The notes beneath the pieces are model-generated. The model worked only from the letters and a program-made list of their open reading frames with translations, made no database searches and was not told the origin of the DNA. 64,000 bases of DNA from Pycnococcus provasolii (lineage: Eukaryota > Chlorophyta > Pseudoscourfieldiophyceae > Pseudoscourfieldiales): NCBI GenBank assembly GCA_049487715.1, contig CP150574.1, positions 124,001 to 188,000 of the forward strand, read 5' to 3'. Position numbers and translations under genes: made by a program. Position 1 is the stretch's first letter, and every line of letters starts with the position of its first letter. Of the stretch, positions 21,301-29,612 are shown piece after piece.

Positions 21301-21671
21301 TTAGCTGGGAGTCGCACAAAAATCCTCCCGTCGAGTGCACGCCAATGATGCTCGACGCGGCGAAGCAGTGGCTTTTCCGTTGGCCGAACGCACGCGGTGC
21401 ATCGAACATGCTCGGCGCGCTCATCAAGGGGCTGGAGAGTGCGCCGGAGGCTATCTACCTATTCTCCGATGGACTGGCGGATAGTCGACGCAAGGTGATC
21501 GAACTCGTCGAAGAGTACATGGCCATTGGCCGATGCCCTCCGATTCACGTCATCGGTTTCCAGTGCAATGCTATGGGTGAGAATCTCCTGAGAACGCTTG
21601 CTGATATGTCTGGCGGATCTTTTCCAGCACTACGAGCGCCAGGTGGACTGGATGACTCGCACTGGCAATGA
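18303..21671 (+). CDS. zinc-knuckle array and von Willebrand A domain protein
   Basis: A 1122-codon frame from the ATG at 18303. After a low-complexity start comes a Pro/Glu-rich region (about residues 255-430). Nine canonical CCHC zinc knuckles of the form CxxCGxxGHxxxxC and two degenerate ones follow at about 445-640. After a second Pro/Glu-rich linker there is a split von Willebrand factor A domain: the MIDAS-type motif DHSGT near 779 and a later half with YLFSDG near 1053, ending LADMSGGSF. Zinc knuckles usually bind single-stranded nucleic acid; VWA domains bind proteins through a metal. The frame then gives 20 residues unlike a VWA end, while the next frame continues smoothly, so this ORF is probably the 5' part of one larger gene (see 21652-24768). 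Confidence 0.8.
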   Translation: MNDTEEQQQQHDDNNNDGHGRQKETTETAATASLLANGNKANVNDAKDEAEPRTPRDQTRTTMAASTSTQLAVPTTPATMPVTGGKFKDAPPELVIQLLRDGIIAEPEYDTMPLAVLVNTNEGQAGHPKAQAPQRTRVDLVGPHFARPMKHHHNPWKPPASEEDAVPGLLSVLTPAVVFGHRGRRNAWSRRHPENDKPSKIVASRYCEGQFLDARHVRDEDHDVEAHGVYEGTYYELLNSLQALLAYLQGLADVPPLLEPPEPPEIAELVLPPYKPPPAEQDPPDIEAPEFDEPEFMPPDGEPMPKMPDAGLLDLPADPGPRPAAYRPAAFKAPARERIKAYVEPDGEAVPAKPALVEEPQEEEEPDIEGVPEIGPAPEHPGDAPADATQPEYVEPEMPERPSEPVEDAPDTKSEVSEDEPMPPHVMEPKPMLQFIPEHLAVRPQPVCELCGDPGHTAPFCPRGKEPCARCGRPYQSEKCTVCGEFGHIAEFCPVDRCARCGEFGHKAHECPDKMRCGRCGEKGHTADVCPRMTCTRCGKEGHRAKFCPRDRCIVCGEYEPKPEPCELCGDMGHTAANCPHGKPIPCTLCGKMGHTAPFCPDAVCQLCGEPGHTADVCPTLRCGRCGDTGHKTEDCPRIHTQFPIYHKADAPLHLNWNPPFEEAPPKYPEPPEIPPPPFDGIPPGAPPERRNPDDLEVEPPFVEPSGEYDAGPKPEEPTLLEPNYPDVGAEPTYQEEPDFVAPIDDDLPEFVPPTEPRPIGYIAAEGRWWGYAPCMIFDHSGTMRFRKEGEPKSRFEDLRECQEMIFAHAPPLLGQLHASCAAFDAIVFTHGSWSFAYDAAGLASRAAKDRALYERHKGGERLPRGAGATWSGYSSTSGRGKGKSAISKLVHGTGNTQYTRRGTGSLPSGALIASADGVGSEAVVSKRPLTPSTQGVGTEPLVEERSYLRHSSTTLDLEQRNSSGNIWPEMRPGTAPSKLRAGHRVVDKPTGSKHPMLNFSWESHKNPPVECTPMMLDAAKQWLFRWPNARGASNMLGALIKGLESAPEAIYLFSDGLADSRRKVIELVEEYMAIGRCPPIHVIGFQCNAMGENLLRTLADMSGGSFPALRAPGGLDDSHWQ

Positions 21672-24600
21672 CTTGGGACCAACGGATCTTGCGGAGCAGC
21701 GGTGGGTTGACGAGATGATGGGCTTTGAGATGGCGAAGGCGAAAGAGACGGGAACGAATCCAGATCCAGTGGAATGGAAGCGCCGCCTTCAGGAGCGTCA
21801 CCACCGGGAGCGCGTGCAACCTGTGATCAGAAGGAACGAGATTCGCAAAGAGCAGGCGAAGCTCGAGTACGATGCACAGATCGCGACCATTCGCAGACAG
21901 AATGCTACGCTGAAGGAGGCGTACGAAAAGGGGATTGCTGAAGGTCGGCAAGCTGCTGAAGCGGAGGTACGTGACGCCAATCAGAAATTGATGAAAAACT
22001 ACAACGCTGAATTGCGCGAATGGAAGGCACGTCAAGAAGCGCTTGATGTTCAGCGCGATCGTGCGATAGCTTCAGCTCGTGCCGAATACGACGCACAAAT
22101 GAAGGAGATTCGCGCACGTAATCAGGTGAAGCTCGACGCGGCAGATGCCGAGTTTGCAGAGGCGATGGCGGCATACAAGAAGGAACAAGCGGAATACGAT
22201 GAGAAACTTCGCAAGCATAAGGAGGATTATGAAGAGCGCCTACGAGAGCGACGTGAAAAACTGGCACTGGAGCAGCGCGAGCGCTACGAAGCAGAACAAA
22301 AGAGGCGAGAGGAGGAGCGCGAGGAAAGGGAGCGGCAGATAGCCGCGGCTGCGGCGGCTGCAGAAGCCGAGGAAAAGGCGATGGCTGAGGAGAGGGCCAA
22401 GGCGGAGGCGGAGGAAAGGGCTAAGGCGGAGGCCAAAGCCAAGGCGATGGCGGATGGCAAGGCTGCCGCAGTGCTTGAGCAAACTCCAAGTGTCTCGGAA
22501 TCTACACCTGCAAAGCTGACACCTCGAAGTATGGGACGGATGAGCACAATGCAGCTGACAAACGCGGAACCTGATATACAAGGAGAGTCGGATCGCCTTG
22601 TACCAAGTCCAGAACGTCTGGATGAAATCAGGGAAGCAAATAAGGAGGTTCTGTATGACTGGCGCGATTCCGCTCGCTCGCACGATGAGGCGATTCTCGC
22701 ACGCAATCAAGAGCGTGCCGAGCGGCGCAAGCAGCATGAGATAGAAATGGAGCCGATGCTTGCCAAGATGCGAATGGGAAGAATGTCTGAGCAGGAGTAC
22801 GAGGAGATGTGCGAGGGAATTCACGCAAACGCTCGCGCGGAGCACGAGGCAAAATGCGAGGACGTGCGCCTCGCAAACGAGCGACAGCGTGCCGTGCACG
22901 ATAAGAAGCTTGAGGAATACGCGGAAGCCAAGAGGAAGTACGATGATGCATCGCACCGCCGAGAGCGCGAGCTGAAGCGCGTTCGCGAGGAATGGGAGGC
23001 AGCTTCGCAGATGCGAATGGAGCGCCACGCCAAGGCTCTGGAAGAGGCTCGCAAGGCAAATGAAGAGCTTCTGCGATCGTGGGAGGAGTCGTGCAAGGAG
23101 GTGGAAGAACGGAATGCGGAGCTAAAAGCGGCGAGATATGCGGAATGGCTTGAAATCAAGAGCGTGGTCGACGCGAAGAATGCTGAGAAGGAAAAGGAGG
23201 CTCGTGCGATTTACGATGCAGAGGAGAGTGTGAGCCGCGCGAATGCGGATGCTTTGCTTCGCGAGTGGGAGTCAAAGATGGCGGAGGTGAATCGCGCCAT
23301 CAAGGAAAATGAACGTCGTGAGGAGGCGGCGAAAAAGGAGCACGAAAAGCTGATCGCGAAGGCTGAAGAGCGCAATGAGGCTCGCCGAGACAGGGCAAAG
23401 GCGGAGCACGACGCTATGGTGAAGCGCCTGAAAGATGAGGTGCAGTCGGAGTACAATCAAATGGTTGCGCATCGAGAGGAAATGATCAGGGCTCTTCGAC
23501 AGAGCCACGAGGATCGCTGCGTGCGCGCGGAGAAAATGCACGCCGAGCATCTCAAGCGCCTCGAGGCTGCACATGAAGCTGAGGTGGAGGCGCAGCGGGC
23601 CGCCTACGCTGCGCGTGTGAAAGAGGTGGAGGCAATCAATGAGGCTCGTCTTCCTGCGGTGAAGCGAAGCGAGTTTGCCCAGATCGAGATGTGGCGCGTG
23701 TCTCAATTCCTCAAGCGGATACGCGAGCGCGCTGGCACGTGCCTGGAACGCGTCGTCGAGCCGATTACGATCAATACGGCGCTGGATCGTGCGTGGCCGG
23801 AAGGTCGTGAGCACATACCTTGGTCTCGTCACCTGGCAAAGGAGTGGCCAAAGCCCATTCTCAAGGCGAGCCCGCTGACTACCATGAAGCGCATGGAAAA
23901 GGAGGACGACGTCCGAGCGATTGTCGCATCAGCAAACCGCCCAAAGACGATCCGATATCACAACATATCCGCGCGTCCACGTCAGCAACGACCGGATACC
24001 GCTGGATCAGGGCAAGCGCCAACACCCTCCGTCGTCGGGGCACCGGCTCCAATCGACGAGGAGGAGATTGTGATACCGCCGTCGAGCTTCGAGCCGCGGC
24101 CACGGTCCACCGGGCCGCGTGCCGACTCGAACGCCCTCGAACGGCCGCACACGGCTGCCGCCGAATTCGGGCGGCCAAAATCCGCGCGAGATCGGCCGTT
24201 GTCGGGAAGACGTGTGATACAAAGTCGCGATGGTGAAGGCGCGGCACGTACACGCCCTCTCTCCGCCTTTGGACGCTCCGCCGCGCAGTTGGCGGATCGC
24301 CTGGCATCGAGCGGCCCTGTGCGCCCACTCTCGCCCACGTTGACGAGCCGCATGGGGGCATCAAGCGGTCGCCCACTCAGTGCGGGTGGTCGGGCGCAGG
24401 GTCGCCCCGCGAGGCATGCGGCAACACTGGCGTATCAAAGTCCGGTGTATCGCGCAGACACGCAGCGGACGAGCTACGCCCCAGGCCCTCCGGCCGTGGC
24501 TGGTATTCAACGGGTTGCGGGCGAACATCGAGCACAGCCGCTGACGGGCACGCCTCTCAGCAGCCGAAGCGTGACGCCCGACCTGCAGGCGGCGCCGACT

Positions 24601-24768
24601 CGCAGATCGTCATCGCGTGTTGGCAATGCTTCACGCACGGGCTCGGCACAGGCACAGAAGAAGAAGGGCTGGAGCGTGCATCGCAGCGGGAAGAGCCGAT
24701 GGTTCGTTGACGAGACGGCTTACGAGTCCATCGACATGGTGGAGGTTTGGGACCCGACAGACATCTAA
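21652..24768 (+). CDS. long coiled-coil protein with RPxSA-rich tail (likely 3' half of the VWA gene)
   Basis: This frame is open from 21592 to 24768. If it is a separate gene, the first ATG is 21652, which lies inside the last codons of the VWA ORF. About 700 residues are almost continuous charged coiled coil with ELREWKARQ-like heptads and an Ala/Glu/Lys block near 22340-22460. The tail (from about 24060) is basic and disordered with repeated RP(L/K/H)S/TA motifs, common in ciliary and microtubule-associated proteins. Skipping one T in the TTTT run at 21620-21623 would join LADMSGGSF directly to QHYERQVDW in this frame, giving one protein of about 2170 residues. I favour a single gene with a frameshift or a one-base sequence error over two overlapping genes. 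Confidence 0.7.
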   Translation: MTRTGNDLGPTDLAEQRWVDEMMGFEMAKAKETGTNPDPVEWKRRLQERHHRERVQPVIRRNEIRKEQAKLEYDAQIATIRRQNATLKEAYEKGIAEGRQAAEAEVRDANQKLMKNYNAELREWKARQEALDVQRDRAIASARAEYDAQMKEIRARNQVKLDAADAEFAEAMAAYKKEQAEYDEKLRKHKEDYEERLRERREKLALEQRERYEAEQKRREEEREERERQIAAAAAAAEAEEKAMAEERAKAEAEERAKAEAKAKAMADGKAAAVLEQTPSVSESTPAKLTPRSMGRMSTMQLTNAEPDIQGESDRLVPSPERLDEIREANKEVLYDWRDSARSHDEAILARNQERAERRKQHEIEMEPMLAKMRMGRMSEQEYEEMCEGIHANARAEHEAKCEDVRLANERQRAVHDKKLEEYAEAKRKYDDASHRRERELKRVREEWEAASQMRMERHAKALEEARKANEELLRSWEESCKEVEERNAELKAARYAEWLEIKSVVDAKNAEKEKEARAIYDAEESVSRANADALLREWESKMAEVNRAIKENERREEAAKKEHEKLIAKAEERNEARRDRAKAEHDAMVKRLKDEVQSEYNQMVAHREEMIRALRQSHEDRCVRAEKMHAEHLKRLEAAHEAEVEAQRAAYAARVKEVEAINEARLPAVKRSEFAQIEMWRVSQFLKRIRERAGTCLERVVEPITINTALDRAWPEGREHIPWSRHLAKEWPKPILKASPLTTMKRMEKEDDVRAIVASANRPKTIRYHNISARPRQQRPDTAGSGQAPTPSVVGAPAPIDEEEIVIPPSSFEPRPRSTGPRADSNALERPHTAAAEFGRPKSARDRPLSGRRVIQSRDGEGAARTRPLSAFGRSAAQLADRLASSGPVRPLSPTLTSRMGASSGRPLSAGGRAQGRPARHAATLAYQSPVYRADTQRTSYAPGPPAVAGIQRVAGEHRAQPLTGTPLSSRSVTPDLQAAPTRRSSSRVGNASRTGSAQAQKKKGWSVHRSGKSRWFVDETAYESIDMVEVWDPTDI

Positions 24769-25401
24769 GACCATTCCTTCCTTTGTGAGTTATATTCGTT
24801 AATGTTATAATGTTATAATTCTTTACCGTACCGTAGTACTTACTTTACTACATAACATACAGTACAGTAACCTTACCACACAACGAGTCGTTCGTTGATG
24901 GCTTGCGTTCCCATCACTCGTACTAAGGTTTACCTTATCCCATTCACTTTCTAAAAAGTGGCACCGAAAGTCGTTGATGGCGTCGCTAAGGTCGCTTGAG
25001 TTCCCATCACTCGTGCCTTAAAAACTTTATCACAGTCACTTTTTTAAAAAGTGGCACCGCAAGTCGTTGATGCAAGTCGTTGATGTAAGGCGTTGATGCA
25101 AGGCGGTTGAGCCTCAGCGAGCCTCAGCCAGCCTCTCAGCCAGGTCAGGTGTGCGAGTTACAAGTGACAAGTCTCCTATGGCCATGACCACCATCGCCGA
25201 CCATGATCGCCGACCATGCAACTACCATCGCCGACCCTGATCGCCTTTTGACTAGGTCTCTTGACCTCCGGAGCTCGCTCCTCGAACCATTCTTATAGTT
25301 ATTCTCGGTCCCAAATGGAAATCGTCTGATGACCTGGCACACAAATCCTTCCCCCTTCTTCGAAGAAGTTCATTCAGTTGACTCCCATCCAGTTCGTTGA
25401 C
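24769..25401. repeat. intergenic region with degenerate tandem repeats
   Basis: Between the VWA/coiled-coil gene and GH36. Two imperfect copies of a roughly 90-110-bp block carry the words GTTCCCATCACTCGT and AAAAAGTGGCACCG (about 24892-25070). They are followed by three or four copies of a 13-mer around AAGTCGTTGATGC (25059-25100) and CATCGCCGACC words at 25187-25250. No gene is recognised. Confidence 0.6.
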
Positions 25402-27804
25402 ATGCCTCCGTCATGCCCGCCATTCAAAACGGCCCTTGTAAGGCCTTCAAGCTGCTCATTTGTCCCAGCTGGGTTAGGGGAGGCCGCCTTGTCCCAGCAG
25501 GAGAAATGTTCTGCATGGCTTGTTACCATGGTTACAGACACGCATATCGACGCGGCCGTCGAAGGCCATATACCCATTCAAACCACCGTGAAGACTCGCC
25601 GATGGCTCGCCGTCGGAAGATTCGCATCGCCGTACTGGTTCCTACCCAAATTTGGAACGAACCTCGCGAACGTTCCGTTCGAAACGCACATGCTCCTGCT
25701 CGAGCTCGCGGATAACACGTACGCGTGCATACTCGCGACCGTCGACGTCGCCAGCGGAGTCAGGGCGACCTTGTCGAACGCGGGTAAGCCGAAGCGCACT
25801 TATGACTGGCTCAGGAGTACGTGCGGCGGCGACACACCGCTGCACATCCTCTGGTACGCAGGCAAGACTGGGATTGCCGCAAACACCTCGGTCACGCTAG
25901 CAGCCGTGGCCGTAGGGAGAGACGCCATGAAGCTGCCAGCCCTCGCCGCACGTGCCGCCGGATTGCCTGAACCTCTCAGCAAGGACAACATGCCACCGTT
26001 CTGCAGCTCACTCATGTGGTGCACGTGGGACTCGTTCTACCACAAGGTGAGTGCGAAGGATGTTCGCGCGGCGCTCTCGCACATGCATCGCGGTGGCTTG
26101 GTTCCAGGTGCCGTGTTGATTGACGACGGGTGGCAGGATACCGGAGGGCACTACGGCGAACCTTGGCTCGAGGAGCACGGCAACGACCATACGCTGCGCG
26201 CGCTAAAAGCGACGGCGGACAAATTTCCCGCCGGTCTGAGGAGCCTCGTCGACGACTTGAAGAAAGGATTCGGTGTGCAGCACGTCGGTGTATGGCACAC
26301 TGCCATTGGCTACTGGGGTGGAGTGCACGCCACGCTCGCGCGCGAGCTCGGATGTGAGCTGACGAGCGCCGCCGTTCGCATCGCGCAATGGAGAAAGGGT
26401 AGCCCACATGTTAGCGTGACCTTACCAGCTGGCAAGAACGCGCTTAAGTTCTTCAGGCAGTACCACAGCGCCATCGCGGCGGAGGGTATCACGTTCGTAA
26501 AGGTGGACAGCCAAAATGTGATGGAGATGGCGAGCATGGAGCTTAACTGGGGCCGTTACGAGCTCGTGCGAAGCGTGCAGGAGGCGCTCAACGAGTCGGC
26601 ACGTCAGCTCGACCGCAGCGTGACAGACTCCACCACGCCACCTCCTATACTGCACTGCATGGCAATGTCGAACAACACGATGTTCGCGCTGGCCAAGTTT
26701 GGCGGCGGCGTGCTTCGCAACTCCGACGACTACTATCCCGGTCTACCAGCACAGGCACAGACGAACCACGTGTTCGTGAACGCGATGAATGCCATGTTCA
26801 CCTCAACTTGCATGCTGCCGGATTGGGACATGTTTCAGACGCACCCGTACGAGGATGAGCAGGGCAACGTCGATCCCCTCGCGCACCGCGCGTGCCGCAC
26901 TCACGCGACGGCAAGAGCGGTCAGCGGCGGGCCAGTTTACGTGAGCGATAAGTCTGGGAAGAGCAACTTTGCGCTGCTGAGATCATTGGCGGTAAGTCCC
27001 ACGCGCGTGCTGCAGCCAGATCGTCCAGCACTACCGACTCGTAAATGCCTATTCCACGATATGTCTGGCGGCGCTTACGACACACCAAAGCACTCGAGGC
27101 ATTCAAGTGGATCTCTGGTAATGCGTTCGCTGGGAAAACTCGTTCAGCGATTACATGCGTGCCGTCGTCGCCTGTGGCCCAAGCCGCCGGCGGAAGAAGT
27201 TGCGCTCTGCCTCAAGGTGTCCAACTTATGTGCCGCGGGGCGCATTGGCATCATCGGGGCATTCCACACGCATCGATGGCTTCATGGTGACGTTGCCTGT
27301 GATTGCAACCCCGAGGATGTGCACGATCTAACTCTTGAAGATCGCGTTGTCGTGTACGCACGCGAGGCTGATTCGCTTTGGGTGTCGTCGCGACGAAGTA
27401 ATCGCTTCTTCAACGTGCGCACGCTGCACCTTCCCGTTTGCGGTTGCGAGGTGATCACGTACGTGCCAATGCGTGCATCTGAGGTGGTTGCACCACTCGG
27501 CCTCCTTGACAAGCTCGTGGGTGCCGCGGCTGTTCTGAGCTGGGATTGTAGCTCCGACGGCTTATCGGCACGATGCAAGTTGTTGCGTGACACGCTGAAC
27601 GATGGTGCCTCGAAATTTGGCTTTTACTGTTCTCGACCGCCCACATCTGTTGCCGTCGTCGAAAACTTACTCAAGACAACCTACGGCTGTTCGTGGGAAC
27701 ATGAGTATCGTGATGCTGACGGCTTTCTTATTGTGAATGTACAATGTGAGCTCGCTCGATGGAAGGGTATCGAGTCCCACACAGTTGAGCTTAAGTTTGT
27801 GTAA
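25402..27804 (+). CDS. raffinose synthase / alkaline alpha-galactosidase-like protein (GH36, Sip1 type)
   Basis: An 800-residue member of the plant GH36 raffinose/stachyose synthase and Sip1-like family, which transfers or hydrolyses alpha-galactosyl groups on sucrose-derived sugars. Visible signatures are LIDDGWQ (about 239-245), VKVDSQN with the expected nucleophile Asp (about 366-372) and RNSDDYYP with the acid/base Asp pair (439-446). GPVYVSDK and RPALPTRKCLF-like segments follow, then a C-terminal beta-sandwich beginning near LCLKVSN. A basic insertion of about 35 residues (nucleotides about 27060-27180) interrupts the region before that sandwich, but the frame stays open, so no intron is needed. 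The start is the first ATG (25402); no clear targeting peptide is seen. Whether it makes raffinose or cleaves galactosides cannot be told from sequence. Confidence 0.88.
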   Translation: MPPSCPPFKTALVRPSSCSFVPAGLGEAALSQQEKCSAWLVTMVTDTHIDAAVEGHIPIQTTVKTRRWLAVGRFASPYWFLPKFGTNLANVPFETHMLLLELADNTYACILATVDVASGVRATLSNAGKPKRTYDWLRSTCGGDTPLHILWYAGKTGIAANTSVTLAAVAVGRDAMKLPALAARAAGLPEPLSKDNMPPFCSSLMWCTWDSFYHKVSAKDVRAALSHMHRGGLVPGAVLIDDGWQDTGGHYGEPWLEEHGNDHTLRALKATADKFPAGLRSLVDDLKKGFGVQHVGVWHTAIGYWGGVHATLARELGCELTSAAVRIAQWRKGSPHVSVTLPAGKNALKFFRQYHSAIAAEGITFVKVDSQNVMEMASMELNWGRYELVRSVQEALNESARQLDRSVTDSTTPPPILHCMAMSNNTMFALAKFGGGVLRNSDDYYPGLPAQAQTNHVFVNAMNAMFTSTCMLPDWDMFQTHPYEDEQGNVDPLAHRACRTHATARAVSGGPVYVSDKSGKSNFALLRSLAVSPTRVLQPDRPALPTRKCLFHDMSGGAYDTPKHSRHSSGSLVMRSLGKLVQRLHACRRRLWPKPPAEEVALCLKVSNLCAAGRIGIIGAFHTHRWLHGDVACDCNPEDVHDLTLEDRVVVYAREADSLWVSSRRSNRFFNVRTLHLPVCGCEVITYVPMRASEVVAPLGLLDKLVGAAAVLSWDCSSDGLSARCKLLRDTLNDGASKFGFYCSRPPTSVAVVENLLKTTYGCSWEHEYRDADGFLIVNVQCELARWKGIESHTVELKFV

Positions 27805-28043
27805 TCCATATTACTATAGCAACAATGGCCGCGGCAATGCCGTCGTGCGATGCCCATCCCTTCTTCGGGGCTCCACTCCGCGCGCACCTCAAGCAACAAC
27901 CGGGGTTGGTGTTTTGGGGAAATGATTTGATGAAATTTCACATTCCGAGGAACTTGTCCGAAGAAAACAAAATGGGTCCACAAGGAAGCCATTTCGCTTG
28001 TCGACCATCCTCCTCTTGCGCCACTTCAGCATTTTGACTAACA

Positions 28044-29252
28044 ATGATGGCGATGATGATGCTTCTTCTTGCGATATGCAGCCTCGCGAGTGCCACAATC
28101 CTTCTTAGTAGCAATGATGCCGCTGTCGTCGTCGTTCGTGCTCAGGAAGAGGAGGAGGAGAAGAAGATGATACCCGTGACAGTGGAGCTGTTCGGACGCG
28201 CGGAATCTGACGTCACGTTCGCGAAGTATCTCAGTTTTGCAAAAGCGTTCAATCAATTTGCGCACCTCCGCGCACTCACGCCGCTCGATCAGCAAAATAT
28301 CGTGCGAATGAACCGCGATACCTTGTACAGCCCGTCAATTATCGATTTCGCGAAGTGCACGCCGTCGGGTGTCACACTCATCTTTCCGCCTGCGGACTTG
28401 ATTGGCGATCGATTCGTCAGCGCCATGATCGTTTCTCAAGATCACGATATCATTGCAACCAAGTATCCCGACGATGACAACGGCGAGGGAATTGAGATCA
28501 CGCCGAGCGACGTCGGGACAGACAAGGCATTCATCGGTCTACGCATCTTCACAGATGGAAGCGAGGAAGATCTTGTGAAAGCACATGCTGTTCAAGACGC
28601 CTTCCGCATCGTTCCAAGCAATGGTGCTGAAGGAGACCAAGAGACGTGCGAAATGTCCAAAGAGGAGTACATGGCGGAAGTAGCGATGTGGGACAAGGAT
28701 TCTCTCGCGACAGTGCGTGATCTCATCAAGGAGCTTCAGAAGCATAGCAACGCGACGAGTGGAGAGATGTTCGGTCCGAACCGCGACGAGATGAACTATT
28801 TGTACTACCTCTTTGGCACTGCGACGGGATGGGGTGGTCAGCCTCCTGAGGATGCGGTTTACATCTACGGACCAGGAGGATACGGCCCACCCTCTGACAT
28901 CGACACGAGTGGCGACGTCGCGTACCAGATCACAATCCCCACCAACGACTTACCGCTCAAGCGCAATCCCGCGACGGGCGAATTCATCGGCTTTTGGAGC
29001 ATCACTGTCTACGACAAGGACGGGTTCATGGAGCCCAATGCTCTAGAAGTGAACAGCATCAATAGTGCCACGGCAAAGTACGACGGAGATCAGGTGACCA
29101 TCACGCTTGCACCGGAAGCGACATGCGTCGCATCGCCGAAGAACTGCATTCCAATCACACCGTCATGGAACTATATCGTGCGAATGTACGTCCCCGAGCG
29201 TTCGCTCATCGACGGTTCGTACGAGGCGCCAAAGCTGCAGAAGATGGAGTAA
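28044..29252 (+). CDS. secreted DUF1254/DUF1214 protein
   Basis: A 402-residue protein. A hydrophobic signal peptide at the N-terminus (about residues 1-19) is followed by a DUF1254 region, marked by VRMNRDTLYSPSIIDFAK (about 87-104) and YPDDDNGEGIEI. A DUF1214 region follows, with GFWSITVYDKDGFM (about 313-326) and a NSINS segment. The two domains are usually found together in bacterial and some algal proteins of unknown biochemical role. The chosen ATG at 28044 gives the signal peptide. It lies between GH36 and the hydrolase on the same strand, with 239 and 360-base gaps; nothing indicates shared function. Confidence 0.85.
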   Translation: MMAMMMLLLAICSLASATILLSSNDAAVVVVRAQEEEEEKKMIPVTVELFGRAESDVTFAKYLSFAKAFNQFAHLRALTPLDQQNIVRMNRDTLYSPSIIDFAKCTPSGVTLIFPPADLIGDRFVSAMIVSQDHDIIATKYPDDDNGEGIEITPSDVGTDKAFIGLRIFTDGSEEDLVKAHAVQDAFRIVPSNGAEGDQETCEMSKEEYMAEVAMWDKDSLATVRDLIKELQKHSNATSGEMFGPNRDEMNYLYYLFGTATGWGGQPPEDAVYIYGPGGYGPPSDIDTSGDVAYQITIPTNDLPLKRNPATGEFIGFWSITVYDKDGFMEPNALEVNSINSATAKYDGDQVTITLAPEATCVASPKNCIPITPSWNYIVRMYVPERSLIDGSYEAPKLQKME

Positions 29253-29612
29253 AGGTTTAGTGCTGCTCACTCACTCAAGGGACGACTGGCAGGCTGACAG
29301 CCATGGGAGGAACGAGGAAGTTGCGTGCGGAGCGGAAATCTGGAAAAATGAAACTTTTTTGATTTTGACAAAATCTGTTTTTTGATTTTTTTGATATTTT
29401 TTTTCTCCCCCCTCCTTTTCTCTCTCTCTCGGATGTGCCAAAAACAACCACGAATTGTCGTCGGGGAGGTGATGACGCCGCACGTCAACAAAATGTCGCC
29501 AACATGACGCCTCCTGAGCACTTCCTGCTCAGGAGGAGGAGGGACCGAGGGAGGCTCATCATAAGAAGACGTCCTCACCAGTCTCATAAGAAGAAGAAGA
29601 TTACATACAGCA
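29253..29612. other. intergenic region between two co-oriented genes
   Basis: Holds a T-rich stretch at about 29345-29425, which could be 3' UTR or a promoter. No coding frame, RNA gene or striking repeat is seen. Confidence 0.5.

Noticed and set aside
21577-21627. GTGAGA...TTTTCCAG as an intron joining the VWA and coiled-coil frames
   Set aside because: It is 51 nt, a multiple of three, so it cannot change frame, and it would delete the conserved VWA end LADMSGGSF.
26998-27021. GTAAGT...CTGCAG inside the GH36 gene as an intron
   Set aside because: The retained 24 nt give exactly the residue number expected between the conserved SL and PTRKCLF segments, so it is coding.
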